NCBI GenBank assembly: GCA_900078775.1
Contig: LT549889.1
Span: 744,001 to 808,000 of the forward strand
DNA: 64,000 nt
Direction: 5' to 3'
Source: Mycolicibacterium aurum
Lineage (GTDB): Bacteria > Actinomycetota > Actinomycetes > Mycobacteriales > Mycobacteriaceae
Below are positions 1 to 9,700 of the stretch, in pieces (position 1 is the first letter of the stretch; every line of letters starts with the position of its first letter). Under the pieces are notes generated by a model that worked only from the letters and a program-made list of their open reading frames with translations, was not told where the DNA came from and did no database searches. The position numbers were made by a program, and so were the translations under genes.

Positions 1-69
1 CTGAGGTCGGGTTTCAGGCTTGCCCGCCGGTGTCAACGGCGTGAGGCGATAGTCGGCAATCATCAACAT
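1..69 (-). CDS. Partial CDS, N-terminus only (product unknown)
   Basis: A minus-strand reading frame starts with ATG at 69 and stays open to the window edge (about 23 codons, beginning MLMIADYRLTPLTPAG). A good ribosome binding site (GGAGG on the minus strand, bases 76-80) sits 6 bases before the ATG. It is divergent from the metallophosphoesterase at 106, so the short gap between them probably carries both promoters. Too little protein is present to name it. Confidence 0.4.
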   Translation of the reverse strand, partial: MLMIADYRLTPLTPAGKPETRPQ

Positions 70-105
70 GCGCTGCCTCCGCTGGGGCGGCTGAAGGGAG
101 CACCC

Positions 106-1101
106 ATGACGACGCTCAACGAGCCGGGCTACGACGTGATCGGCGATATTCACGGTTGCGCCGACGACCTCGAGGCCTTGCTGACTCGGATGGGCTACGA
201 CGTTCGCGGTGCCGCGTACCGGCACCCCAGCCGTACCGCGATCTTCGTCGGTGACCTCATCGACCGCGGGCCGCATCAGCTGCGGGTATTGCAGACGGTC
301 AAAGCGATGGTCGACGCCGGCAGCGCGCGAATGGTGTTGGGAAACCACGAGTTCAACGCGCTCGCGTACGACACCGAGTGGCCGGCGGGCTCGGGGAAGT
401 TCCTGCGGCCGCACGATGATCCTGACCACCCCTGGTCGGCGAAGAACGAGGCGCAGCACGCGGAGTTCCTGCGGCAGGTGGTGGGGGAGGAGCGTGCCGA
501 GTACCTGGCCTGGTTCCGGAGGCAGCCGCTGTGGCTGGACCTCGGCGACATTCGCGTCGTGCACGCCTGCTGGCATGCGGAGTCGATCGCGGTGCTGACC
601 GAGGCGCTGGGTGGTGACCGGATCGCTTCGGACGAGCAACTGGCCCGGGCGTCCACCGCGGGTGACCCGGTCTACGAGGCGGTGGAGACGCTGCTCAAGG
701 GACCCGAGATCAGTCTGGTCGGGCACGGGCAGCCGGCTTACCTCGACAAGGACGGTCACTCCCGCAAGCAGGCCCGGCTGCGCTGGTGGGACCACACCGC
801 GGCCACGCTGGCTGATCTCGCCGAGATCAGCGGTACGTTCACCACAGAGCACGGTGAGCCCTACCCGGCGCTGCCGGGGATCGAGGTGTCGCAGGACTAC
901 GTCTATGACGGGCGGGTGCCGGTGTTCTACGGGCACTACTGGCGGCAAGACGAGCCGCAGCATCTGCATGACTGGACGGACTATGCCGCGTGCGTGGACT
1001 TCAGCGCGGTCAAGGGTGGGTCGCTGACGGCGTACCGGTGGTCGGGGGAGACGCGGATCGTTGTGGATAACTACGTGCAGGTGCCCGCTTCGGCGCCATA
1101 G
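106..1101 (+). CDS. Calcineurin-like metallophosphoesterase
   Basis: Predicted cytosolic metal-dependent phosphoesterase of the PrpA/ApaH-like calcineurin superfamily, 331 aa. All core metal-binding motifs are visible: GDIHG at residues 13-17, GDLIDRG at 49-55, GNHE at 79-82, a VHACWH block near 150 and VGHG near 200. A long aromatic-rich C-terminal part (YGHYWR) follows the phosphatase core. Family members hydrolyse phosphoproteins or dinucleoside polyphosphates; the substrate here cannot be read from sequence. The ATG is preceded by GGGAG. It lies 30 bp before the next gene, so the two may be co-transcribed. It looks like a host gene at the left edge of the accessory island. Confidence 0.85.
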   Translation: MTTLNEPGYDVIGDIHGCADDLEALLTRMGYDVRGAAYRHPSRTAIFVGDLIDRGPHQLRVLQTVKAMVDAGSARMVLGNHEFNALAYDTEWPAGSGKFLRPHDDPDHPWSAKNEAQHAEFLRQVVGEERAEYLAWFRRQPLWLDLGDIRVVHACWHAESIAVLTEALGGDRIASDEQLARASTAGDPVYEAVETLLKGPEISLVGHGQPAYLDKDGHSRKQARLRWWDHTAATLADLAEISGTFTTEHGEPYPALPGIEVSQDYVYDGRVPVFYGHYWRQDEPQHLHDWTDYAACVDFSAVKGGSLTAYRWSGETRIVVDNYVQVPASAP

Positions 1102-1131
1102 CTGTCGGGGCCCGGGCGTAGCTTCCGGCTC

Positions 1132-2265
1132 ATGAACGACGGACGGAAACGGCGCCAGGCCAAACAGGCCCGCCGAGACGCGCGACGGCGGGCTCAGCGC
1201 CCAGCACCGGTACCCGAAATGGTCGCGTTTGTGCGAGGTGCTTTAGACGCAGGGCACCCATTGGAGATGCTCAGCCTGGTCGGCGTGATGGTCGAAACGT
1301 TGCTGCCGCACGAGTTCTCGTACCCGACGGACCGTGAGCGCATCGACCCGAACCCTGGCCTCGATCCCATCGCGAGCCTGCCGTTTCCTGAATACACCGC
1401 TGCACTGGCAATTTTCGCCGAGATCGCGGTGGCAGACGCGGATCTCCAACACCGATGCCGCAACGCACTCGGATTGCGGGCTGATACGCCGCCGCAGTGG
1501 ATTGTCGACCTGCCGAGGTTGGAGATCTACCGCGCGGTCCGGGTAACGGAGGTGCTCGGGGACAGCGATCAGGTGATGTTCGGTGTGCGTCTTGCCGGGG
1601 GTCACGAACTGACGTGCGGCGTCGTGATCGATCACATGGGGGTATCGACGGTGCGTGATATCGGGCTGTGGCCGGATGCGCTCGATACGGTAGTCGCCCC
1701 GGTCGATTGTTCCTCTGGTGACGTCGATGTGGTGGACATGAGCCTGGCCGATGCGCGTGCCTGGATCGAGAAGGGGTTCGAGTTCGTCATCATCCCGCGG
1801 TTTGTCGAGAAGCGCCCGGGGTTCCACGCTCTGCTGCGGTGGCTGACTGGCCAGCTTCCAGACGGTGGGCAACCCTTCGACCGCAGGCGGCAGGATTGGC
1901 GGGAAACCGCAGAACTGGTGGACAGCTTCTTCGACTCACCGCAGGGGGCGCGGTTTGACCGCGCAGAGTTCGAGGAAGTGCTGGAGGAGCTGATGGATGA
2001 GGGCACCGGGGATCCACTGCGCTGGAGCGGGTACCGAATAAGGCACATGTTCAGAGGATTTCCGGACGACGACCGGGAGTGGTCGTTGGACACGGTCCTG
2101 CGGATACCGGCGCTGCTACGTGCATTCATTCCGTTCGCTCACGAGCGCAGCGGCATTCGAGATGAACTGACTGCACGAGCATTCGCGGCGCTCGATGATG
2201 TGCAGACGAGTATCGAGGAGCGGGTGCGTCGCGGGCTACAGGAGTATTGGGACCGGGCCGTCTGA
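1132..2265 (+). CDS. Uncharacterised protein, short paralogue of the gene at 37889-39601
   Basis: A 377-aa cytosolic protein with a very basic N-terminus (residues 1-22 rich in R and K). I recognise no named domain. It aligns along nearly its whole length with the first ~370 residues of the protein at 37889-39601. Shared blocks include the V-x-V-RLA-GHE segment, the SLADARAWIE / TLADARAWID segment, GDP-RWS, and the closing FIPFAHERSGIR / FIRFAHHQSGVR. This copy lacks the ~190-residue C-terminal domain of its paralogue. It ends 14 bp before the first island gene, so it may be a naturally shorter relative or a copy cut at the island edge. No signal peptide or membrane segment is seen. Confidence 0.7.
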   Translation: MNDGRKRRQAKQARRDARRRAQRPAPVPEMVAFVRGALDAGHPLEMLSLVGVMVETLLPHEFSYPTDRERIDPNPGLDPIASLPFPEYTAALAIFAEIAVADADLQHRCRNALGLRADTPPQWIVDLPRLEIYRAVRVTEVLGDSDQVMFGVRLAGGHELTCGVVIDHMGVSTVRDIGLWPDALDTVVAPVDCSSGDVDVVDMSLADARAWIEKGFEFVIIPRFVEKRPGFHALLRWLTGQLPDGGQPFDRRRQDWRETAELVDSFFDSPQGARFDRAEFEEVLEELMDEGTGDPLRWSGYRIRHMFRGFPDDDREWSLDTVLRIPALLRAFIPFAHERSGIRDELTARAFAALDDVQTSIEERVRRGLQEYWDRAV

Positions 2266-2278
2266 TGCGACCGGCCAG

Positions 2279-3820
2279 CTACGCGTCGGAGGCGGGGCCG
2301 CGTGCTCCGAGGTCGTTCAGCAGGGATTCAACCCGCTTCCAGCCCGGGTGCTGCCGTGCGAGGTCCTCCTCTTCGACGTTGACCAGATTCGCCAGCATCT
2401 CCCGTAAACGGGTCGCGGCCGGGTCTCCCACAAAGAGGTCGTCGTAGCTCGGATCGAGGAGGTGGGCGTGCGAACGTGCGTCCTCGCGCGCGGCTGCCCA
2501 GGCGACACGGTCGAGGAAGATCTCCAACAGGCGCGCCGCGGCCCGGGTGTCGGGTGTGTTGAGCATCGAGATTGTCTTCAGGCCCGCGTGGGGCTTCACA
2601 GATTCGGGATGCAACGCGAGCACGGTGGCGAACTCAGACTCGGTCGTTGTCTCGGCGAGCGCGCGAACGCGCCGGACACGTTCGGCTGCCGCGGTGAAGT
2701 CGTCGTCCTCCAAGCTGTAACCCACAAACATCAGATGACTTGTCAGAAGCATCGTTTCGACCACGGCGAGCATCGCGCTGTGCTCGGATTCCAGCCGCGC
2801 GTAGTCGTTGGTCGTCAGCACGATGCTGTCGGGGTGACTGGCATCGCCGTGCATCTTGAGCAGCCATGGCTTGGATTGGTCGGCGTTCTCGCGGGCAAGC
2901 GTTCGATGGCCGTCAGCACCAAGTGTGCCCGCCAACGCGGATTCGTAAGCCAGGTCGTAGTTCGTGGTGACGTTTTGCCGCACGCCGAGGCCGGCCAATA
3001 AGAGGTGCGCGGGAGAGACGTTCGAGATCGCTGTTCGTTCGGCGACCACGTCATGAACGTGCTCCGTACCGATTCTGTCGGCAATCGCTTGGGCGATTGC
3101 CGGAGCATCGGCAGGGGAGTAGTCCACCAGCGGAGCGCCGTTGAGGTCGGTCAGTAGGCCTTTCCAGTCCGGTAGTCCGAGCGGCACGCTGACTCCCGCA
3201 CCGAGAAACAACGACAGTTCTCGATTGGCGGCACGCTTGCCAAGGGCGTCCGCGGTGGCGAGTTCGTCGGGTTTGAACTGGTTCCAGTCGGTATCCGCAC
3301 GAAGGTTCTGGACCGCGGCGTGGTCGCGTTCATGAAACAGAACCAAGGCCACGTCGACGTCGGTGTCGCGCGCGACGCACTGCAGTGCGGGCAGCAGCGT
3401 GTTGATCAGGGCGCCGCGCCGGTGCCGGAAGCCGCCCGCGCCGGCGCCAACGATCGGCAACGCGACCAGCGGCTTGATCCGCCCAGGTGACGTCGGGAGG
3501 TTGCCTGCGAAGTCGGTGATCGCCTCCACGACGCCGCCGGCCACCCAATTCGGATCTGGCGTGTGCTCGCCGGCCGTGGCGACCAACCGGACCCGTCGGC
3601 CATTGCTCGATGCCACGTCTGTGAAGCGCGCAGGCCCAGGGTTCGTCTTGAGTCTGTGGCCGTAGAACGATTCCTCGAACTGATCGAGCTGCAACAGCTT
3701 GCCCCAGTGCTTGGTCACGACCTCCCAGTTCGTGTCACAGGGAAGGAGGATCGCGTCGCACACAAGCCGACTGAGATCGCCGCGAAGTACGAAAAGGTGT
3801 CCCGCCACGGCGCCATTCAA
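2279..3820 (-). CDS. Macrodomain-SIR2 fusion protein, putative NAD-dependent defence effector
   Basis: A 513-aa protein. The N-terminal ~175 residues look like a macrodomain (RGDLSRLVCDAILLPCD at 13-29, PIVGAGAGG at 122-130). From about 200 on there is a SIR2-family NAD-binding domain: GAGVS 207-211, TTNYD 285-289, KMHGD with the candidate catalytic His324, then FVGYSL. Standalone SIR2 proteins of this type (Thoeris ThsA, SIR2-HerA, DSR) deplete NAD after phage infection; that role is inferred here. Macro plus SIR2 in one chain would bind ADP-ribose-type ligands and NAD. It is divergently transcribed from a NERD-helicase 98 bp away, suggesting a shared promoter region and joint function. No TIR partner (ThsB) is in the window. 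Confidence 0.75.
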   Translation of the reverse strand: MNGAVAGHLFVLRGDLSRLVCDAILLPCDTNWEVVTKHWGKLLQLDQFEESFYGHRLKTNPGPARFTDVASSNGRRVRLVATAGEHTPDPNWVAGGVVEAITDFAGNLPTSPGRIKPLVALPIVGAGAGGFRHRRGALINTLLPALQCVARDTDVDVALVLFHERDHAAVQNLRADTDWNQFKPDELATADALGKRAANRELSLFLGAGVSVPLGLPDWKGLLTDLNGAPLVDYSPADAPAIAQAIADRIGTEHVHDVVAERTAISNVSPAHLLLAGLGVRQNVTTNYDLAYESALAGTLGADGHRTLARENADQSKPWLLKMHGDASHPDSIVLTTNDYARLESEHSAMLAVVETMLLTSHLMFVGYSLEDDDFTAAAERVRRVRALAETTTESEFATVLALHPESVKPHAGLKTISMLNTPDTRAAARLLEIFLDRVAWAAAREDARSHAHLLDPSYDDLFVGDPAATRLREMLANLVNVEEEDLARQHPGWKRVESLLNDLGARGPASDA

Positions 3821-3918
3821 CAGGCGTCAGAGATGTTCCGCTGGTACGACACGGGTTGGAAAGTACGCGAGGTGTCGGCGCTGCTCGCTAACATCCGGAC
3901 AGAGTCTGGGAAGGAACC

Positions 3919-5583
3919 ATGACGACCGACGCCGCACAGCCACAACTGGCCAATGCCGCCGAACGCCGGGTGTACCAACTGTTGGTCGAACAGCTCGGCG
4001 AGGACGGCGTGGTCATCGCCGGTAAACGGGTCACCGACCATCTCAAGGATCACGAGATCGACTTCCTGGTGGCCATCGAAGGCGCCGGCATCGTCTGTGT
4101 GGAGGTCAAGGGCGGCGGCGTCTGGCACAACGGACAGAGCTGGCGGCAGATCCGGGGCGGCCGGGAGTACGCGATCGAACCGGTCCGCCAAGCTCGCGAA
4201 GCCTGCTACGCAATCCGCAGCTTCGTGGAGAGCGATCCGCGGTGGAGCCAGGGTCGGCTGCGCTGGGACCACGTCATCGTGCTGCCCAACACCGAACTGC
4301 CCGAGGACTTCGGCCTGGCGGACTGCCCGCGCTGGAAAGCTTTCGATCGCAACGATCTTGGTGATCTGGTCGGGCGGCTGCGCAAGAACCTGCACGGTCA
4401 GGAACTCGACCGGCCGGTGCTGACCGCCGCCGGCATCGACCAGTTGGTGGTGTCACTCAGTGGCCGCGGTCTGCCACAGCGCGATGTGGTGGCCCGCGCA
4501 CTGGAACACGAGGACGCCGCCGACGTGCTCACCGAGCACCAGTCGGTCATCCTGGATGCGATCCGGCTACTGAACCGGGTCGAGGTCCGCGGCGGCGCCG
4601 GCAGCGGCAAGACCTTCCTGGCCATGGAGCAGGCCCGCCGGCTGGCCCGCGACGGTCAACGGGTCGCGTTGGTCTGCTACTCGCACGGGCTGGCGTCCTA
4701 TCTGGAACGCATCACCGGGGCCTGGCCGCGCCGTCAGCGACCGGCCTACGTCGGCGAGTTCCACGATCTCGGCAAGACCTGGGGCGCACCCGAGGGGCCG
4801 GACGAAGCGCTGCGCACCGAAGACACCGTGCAGTTCTGGGAGCACGACTTGCCGGCCCAGATGGCAGAGCTGGCAGCGCAATTGGCGCCGGGACATCGGT
4901 TCGATGCGATCGTGGTCGATGAGGCCCAGGACTTCGCCGACGCCTGGTGGGATCCGCTGCTCGGTGCGCTCAAGGACGACGAGACCGGCGGGCTCTACGT
5001 CTTCACCGATGAAGGACAGCGGGTGTTCAACCGGCAAGGCTCGCCGCCGGTGCCGCTGGTGCCGTTGGTGCTCGACCACAACCTGCGCAACACGCGGCAG
5101 ATCGCGACGGCGTTTCAGCCGTTGGTGGATCACCCGATGCGGTTCCTCGGCGGGGATGGGCCCGCGGTGAAGTTCGTGGCGTGTGCGGCCGAGGACGCGA
5201 TGTCAGTGGGTGACGACGAAGTGGAGCTGTTGCTGGACGAGGGCTGGCGACCCGAGGACGTGTGTCTGTTGACGACCGGTACCCGGCATCCCGAGCAGCG
5301 GGAACGCCAGGCCGCCGGCAACGCCGCGTACTGGGACAGCTTCTGGGATGCCGACCAGGTGTTCTACGGACATGTGCTCGGGTTCAAGGGGCTGGAGCGC
5401 CGCGCGGTGGTGCTGGTGGTCAATGAGCAGTCCGCGTTCGAGCGGTCCCGGGAACGGTTGTATGTCGGGTTGTCGCGGGCCCGGGATCAGTTGGTGGTGT
5501 GTGGGGATCCGGAATTCGTGCGGGAGGTCGGTGGGGCGGATCTGGCGCGGAGGCTGGGTGTCGACGTTGTAGTTCCGTCTTAG
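3919..5583 (+). CDS. NERD-domain nuclease fused to UvrD-like SF1 helicase
   Basis: A 554-aa predicted nuclease-helicase. Residues ~10-130 form a NERD domain with the PD-(D/E)xK pattern D48, E62, K64 (EVK core). An SF1 helicase follows: Walker A GGAGSGKT 225-232, Walker B DEAQD 334-338, and UvrD-type motif VI (YVGLSRAR) near the C-terminus. NERD proteins are linked to DNA processing, and such fusions are common in defence islands. The ATG is preceded by GGGAAGG. It is divergent from the macro-SIR2 gene. GC content resembles the host more than the 15-19 kb trio does. Function in phage defence is inferred from domains and neighbourhood only. Confidence 0.8.
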   Translation: MTTDAAQPQLANAAERRVYQLLVEQLGEDGVVIAGKRVTDHLKDHEIDFLVAIEGAGIVCVEVKGGGVWHNGQSWRQIRGGREYAIEPVRQAREACYAIRSFVESDPRWSQGRLRWDHVIVLPNTELPEDFGLADCPRWKAFDRNDLGDLVGRLRKNLHGQELDRPVLTAAGIDQLVVSLSGRGLPQRDVVARALEHEDAADVLTEHQSVILDAIRLLNRVEVRGGAGSGKTFLAMEQARRLARDGQRVALVCYSHGLASYLERITGAWPRRQRPAYVGEFHDLGKTWGAPEGPDEALRTEDTVQFWEHDLPAQMAELAAQLAPGHRFDAIVVDEAQDFADAWWDPLLGALKDDETGGLYVFTDEGQRVFNRQGSPPVPLVPLVLDHNLRNTRQIATAFQPLVDHPMRFLGGDGPAVKFVACAAEDAMSVGDDEVELLLDEGWRPEDVCLLTTGTRHPEQRERQAAGNAAYWDSFWDADQVFYGHVLGFKGLERRAVVLVVNEQSAFERSRERLYVGLSRARDQLVVCGDPEFVREVGGADLARRLGVDVVVPS

Positions 5584-5623
5584 CAAGACCACTTGCTGGC
5601 CGTAGTTCAGTCGTGACTTGTCA

Positions 5624-6160
5624 CTACGCGCCCTTGTGAAGGAAGTCAGCCAGTTCGGAGACCATGAGTGATGGGTCACGACTTTCAAGCGTGATTCTGA
5701 TTCTCTTCTGACTGTTGCCGTAACTTCCGGGCTTTACATCGGATCGTCGTCCAATCGGCTTCTGGGCTCGCGAGCTATTCAAGCGAAGCTCAGTGAATTC
5801 GATATTCGGTTCGAGTGATAGCGGATAGACAAGGACAAGTTCTCGGTCCGCCGGACTCAGCTGCTGCGCGACGCTTGAGTCAACGGTGATGCTGCGAATC
5901 AGCAGCCGAAGTTGTGCCAACCGACCGAGTAATTCGAGACCCTTGGTGTAATCGTAGTTTACCGACTTCGGGCTGTCGCGCCCGCCAGTCTTTTGGTGAT
6001 AGATAAGTTGAAACACCGAGCCAGTCTGTAGCTCGAAGGTTGCATCGATTTCAGATCCATCCTCAGCAACGGGCTGTAGCGGACCTATCAGACCAATTTC
6101 AGGATACTTCCTTCTGGCTGCCCATGGACTGTGCTGCCAAAGTTGGGCATTGCAGGAACA
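5624..6160 (-). pseudogene. Remnant of an unknown protein gene, 5' end missing
   Basis: The minus-strand frame is open from 6160 to the stop at 5624 (178 codons), but no ATG, GTG or TTG occurs upstream of an internal GTG at 6016. The residues before that GTG read like real protein (for example PEIGLIGPLQPVAEDGSEID), with smooth continuity into the later part (LELLGRLAQLRLLIRS). A stop codon at 6161-6163 ends the open frame. The simplest reading is a truncated gene whose start was lost by rearrangement; an alternative is a short protein starting at GTG 6016 (130 aa). No family recognised. It is convergent with the NERD-helicase gene. Confidence 0.45.
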
Positions 6161-6163
6161 TTA

Positions 6164-6789
6164 GGTCGTGACGGTTTCCGGGTCTGCTGACCGACGTAGG
6201 AAGCAGCTCGAATACACCAACTGGAATGGTCGAGGCGTGAGTCGATGAGGTCGAGGGTTTGGGAAGGCCCGGCGGCAACGCTTCTTGTCAGCGTTTGCCT
6301 CTGGGTTGGCTTGTTTAGTGGTTCTGGTCCTCTTGGACATCGGTAGCGCGATAACCAATGCCGCCGACGGTACGTTGCTGCCTGCACGGTCTGCCACAGA
6401 CGCGTCCGAGGTTCATTTCGCTGTCGCACGCTACGCGTTCTTTGATGAGCAGCTAGCGCCGCACAGTCCAGCAGCTAGGCGATGCAGTGTTAACACTGTT
6501 CAGATGACTCCTAGGGAGTAGAGTCTCTGGCGCTCGCCGTGCTGCTGGCCGGTCGCCGACTGGGCGCAGAAGTCACTCCGCCTAGCCCGTGGATGAGCGT
6601 TGTCGGCGTGCTCATCGGTACGCAGCCGTGGTGCGAGTCTTTGCCTATTCAACTAAAGCGACGACCGGACCCGCGCGTTTGGGTGCATTTTCATGCACTA
6701 CCCGTCAATATTTGCTGTGCTGAGGCGGGTTGCTGGTCGGTCTGTCGGTGACGGGGCCTACAGTGCACTCAAGAATGAGGGGAGGCGCG
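6164..6789. other. Intergenic region with no supportable gene
   Basis: About 625 bases between the remnant gene and the large operon at 6790. Short open frames exist on both strands, but none has both a ribosome binding site and protein-like composition. Base composition is lower in GC than the core regions. It presumably contains the promoter of the 6790 operon and the scar of the event that truncated the 5624-6160 gene. I see no clear repeat or terminator. Confidence 0.5.
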
Positions 6790-9700
6790 TTGTCGGATCG
6801 TCGAAGTTTGTCGGACTGGATGAGCGACGAAGAGCATCGCTGGCGTGCGCTCTTGCAGCGCGTTAGCCTCGTGATCGAGGCCGACTTCTCCGAGGAAGAG
6901 GTCCGCGAGGCCCAACGCAAGTTTGGCGCAGCAGTCCGTCAGCTCGAGAAACAGGACGTTCCACACCTCGAGATCATCAAGCGCTACCCGGCGCTGACGC
7001 TGTTGACTCTGGTGGGGCACGCCGCACTGGCCTACGACCACGGGGCATTTTGGGAGAGTTACTGGGAGGAACTCGGCCTCGTCCGCGATGCCGACTTTGA
7101 GAACGACATCCGGCGAAGCCTCGTCGACATTCTGGATAAATTCTCCCTCGCGCGGTTCCCGGATATCGAGCGCGACAGCAACCGCAAGTACGTCATGATG
7201 CTTGCCCTGCACGCCGGGATCCCCATTCATTCGTTACGGGATCTCTTGCTGGTCATAAATGACCACATCACGCAGGGTCGTCCTGCGACCGGGGCCGCGG
7301 TGATGGAATGGCTGCAAGAACCAGGGAAGGAACACCGAACGTCGACGCTCGACGCGCCGGTCTGCAATTTCCTGCTCAACGGTGCGGAGTTCGCAGCGGA
7401 CATCCTGGACCGGATCATCGAGTTCATTCAGGAAGCGACGGTCGACCCGACCATCTTCGACCGTGAGCTGAACCCTGGGACGACAGGCTTGCCCAGCGTG
7501 CTGCTTTACGAACTAGTGCAACAACTTAAAGACGCACCGCTGCACATCAAGCGACGCCGAATCAGCGCCGGTGCTATCTCACGCCCCTCCGTGGTCTATC
7601 TGATCGACGATGACGAGATAGTGCTGGAACTGCCGACACCTTCGGGCCGGGTCGACTTGCCGTGGCGGGTGTCCCTCGACGGTGAGGTCAGAGAAGTGCA
7701 TGCCAGTCGACGATGGGGCGAGGGGCTTCATTCCGCTACGGCCAGAGCCGCCGTGCCCGCACCAGTACGGGAAGCGATCGTTTCCCATCCAGCAGCCGCA
7801 GCGTCCTCGTTGCCGCTTGTCGTTCAGTCAGATCCACTACTGACATTCGATGAAAAGGGCAAGTGGATCGCCCGCCGCGACGGCTTGAAAGACACTGTGT
7901 GGGCGGTGTTTCCGCAGGACCACCAGTTGGTGGACGCCGCCACACAGAAACCTATCGAGTGCCACGACACAGGAAGCCCGGCCGGCTGGCACCGCTGGCA
8001 AAGTGCCTTCGTCGAGCTCGAGAACGTCAGCGCCCTGCAACTCCTGCGGGATGGCACACCGGTGGGGACACAGAGGTTGGTGCGTAAGGATGCCCGGCCC
8101 CGGTTTGTCCTAGGTGAATCAGTGACTGGCCTGCTCACGTCCGAGGGACGGACGGTCTACCGCACCCGACCTTGGGTCATGTTGCCACCTGCGCACACAA
8201 CCCCGCCTCCTGAATGGAAGGTGCAGGTGCGCCGGCCTGGCGACACGGACTGGCTGATAAGTGAGACATGGCTTGGCGACCCCGAAGAAACGTGCGTCGA
8301 TCCATTCGATGACGCTTCCGAGGCGCAGCTCGGGTACTTCGAGATACTGGTGACTGGGCCAATGGGCTCGGATGCCCGTTCAGTGCTGTTCTTGCTCGAG
8401 GGACTCGACATCAGCTTCGACCCCAGCATCCGCGTACCGCTGCCCGGCGGTTTATCTCCATGCACCGCTGTGATCGAGGCAGACGGAGTCGCAGGCATAC
8501 CCGCCGACCCAATTCGGTTCGACACCTACACCATCGAGCAACAACTCGAGTTGCACAACGACTCAGAGCTAGTTTCGGTCTTGCTCCGACCTCCTCATGT
8601 CGAGATACGTAGTGGTGAAGCCGCGATTCCTACTGCATGGCGAATGACGCCCGACGCGACTGATCCTGAAGACTTCTCCCAAGACCGGTTTGTCGCGGTA
8701 CGCGCACCAGGAGTCGGCAAGGTCGCCTTCGGATACTTCTCCGAACCGGGCGACCTAATCCAGACCGGCGTAAACCCCAGACGCAGACAAGGGGATGTCT
8801 TCGAGCTGCGGACTCAACAATTCGCCGATACAGCACGCCATCACCCGACCGGTCGTGTGGTGGCGACTTTGCACACCGACGCGGGGGCAGTAGACGTCAC
8901 CGTCCTTTCGGCCCGCCCGCGTCTGTTGGCCGCGGGCGCGCGGCTAGTAGGTGACTCGCTCGAGTTCAGTGACATTGCGGCGATCGACGGTCTCGCGGTG
9001 CACGTCTGGACGATGACGGCACCGTGGCGACCGCCGGAAACGTTGTCGGTGGAGGACGGTCGTGCCGTGCTGCCCGACCACCTGATCGACCGTGGCGAGT
9101 TGCGATGCCAACTCTTTGTCGATGACCCATGGGTGTCCGTCGACCCGCCGGTAGTCCCGTCGGAACTGGCGTTCCGAGTCGAGCAGCCGGGGTGGTTCGA
9201 GAGCGGCACACCAGAACAGGTGATGCTCGCTCGGTACATCGCAACAGGCGAGATCACACTCAAGGATCTGACGGTACGTCCCGAGGTGTGGACCGCGCTG
9301 GCCCGCCTACACGCCGATGGCAAACGCGACCGATTCGCCGGTCTGATCGAAGTCTTGACCACCAATCCGCGTCCAGCATTGGAGTGCTTGGGAGACAGCA
9401 CCATTTCCGCCAGCGACAAGATGGCCATGTTGATTCGGAGTGAACTGGTCAATCACGATTTCTCAGCCGAAGAGACCCACAACGAGCTGCACTCCCATCC
9501 GTGGTTCGGGTGCATGGTCGAACTGGCTGATCTGCCCTCTCTCTACCACCGGCGTCACAAGGTACCGGCAGAGCGCGCGGAAACGCTCGCGTACCTGCGC
9601 GATCGTGGTGGGGAGGTCTTGACAGAACTACTGAGCACAGGAAAGACCGCGCGGTTCCACGACACCTGTTTGGACTCGGCAGTATTAGAGCTGAGTTTCG

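Noticed and set aside
209..1027. Long overlapping frames inside the metallophosphoesterase gene
   Set aside because: They lie in other frames of a well-supported gene, are rich in Arg/Ser/Thr as typical of GC-rich shadows, and lack ribosome binding sites.
6285..6521. Small plus-strand frame with a hydrophobic start (SGLACLVVLVLLDI)
   Set aside because: No ribosome binding site and the remainder is not protein-like; treated as non-coding.
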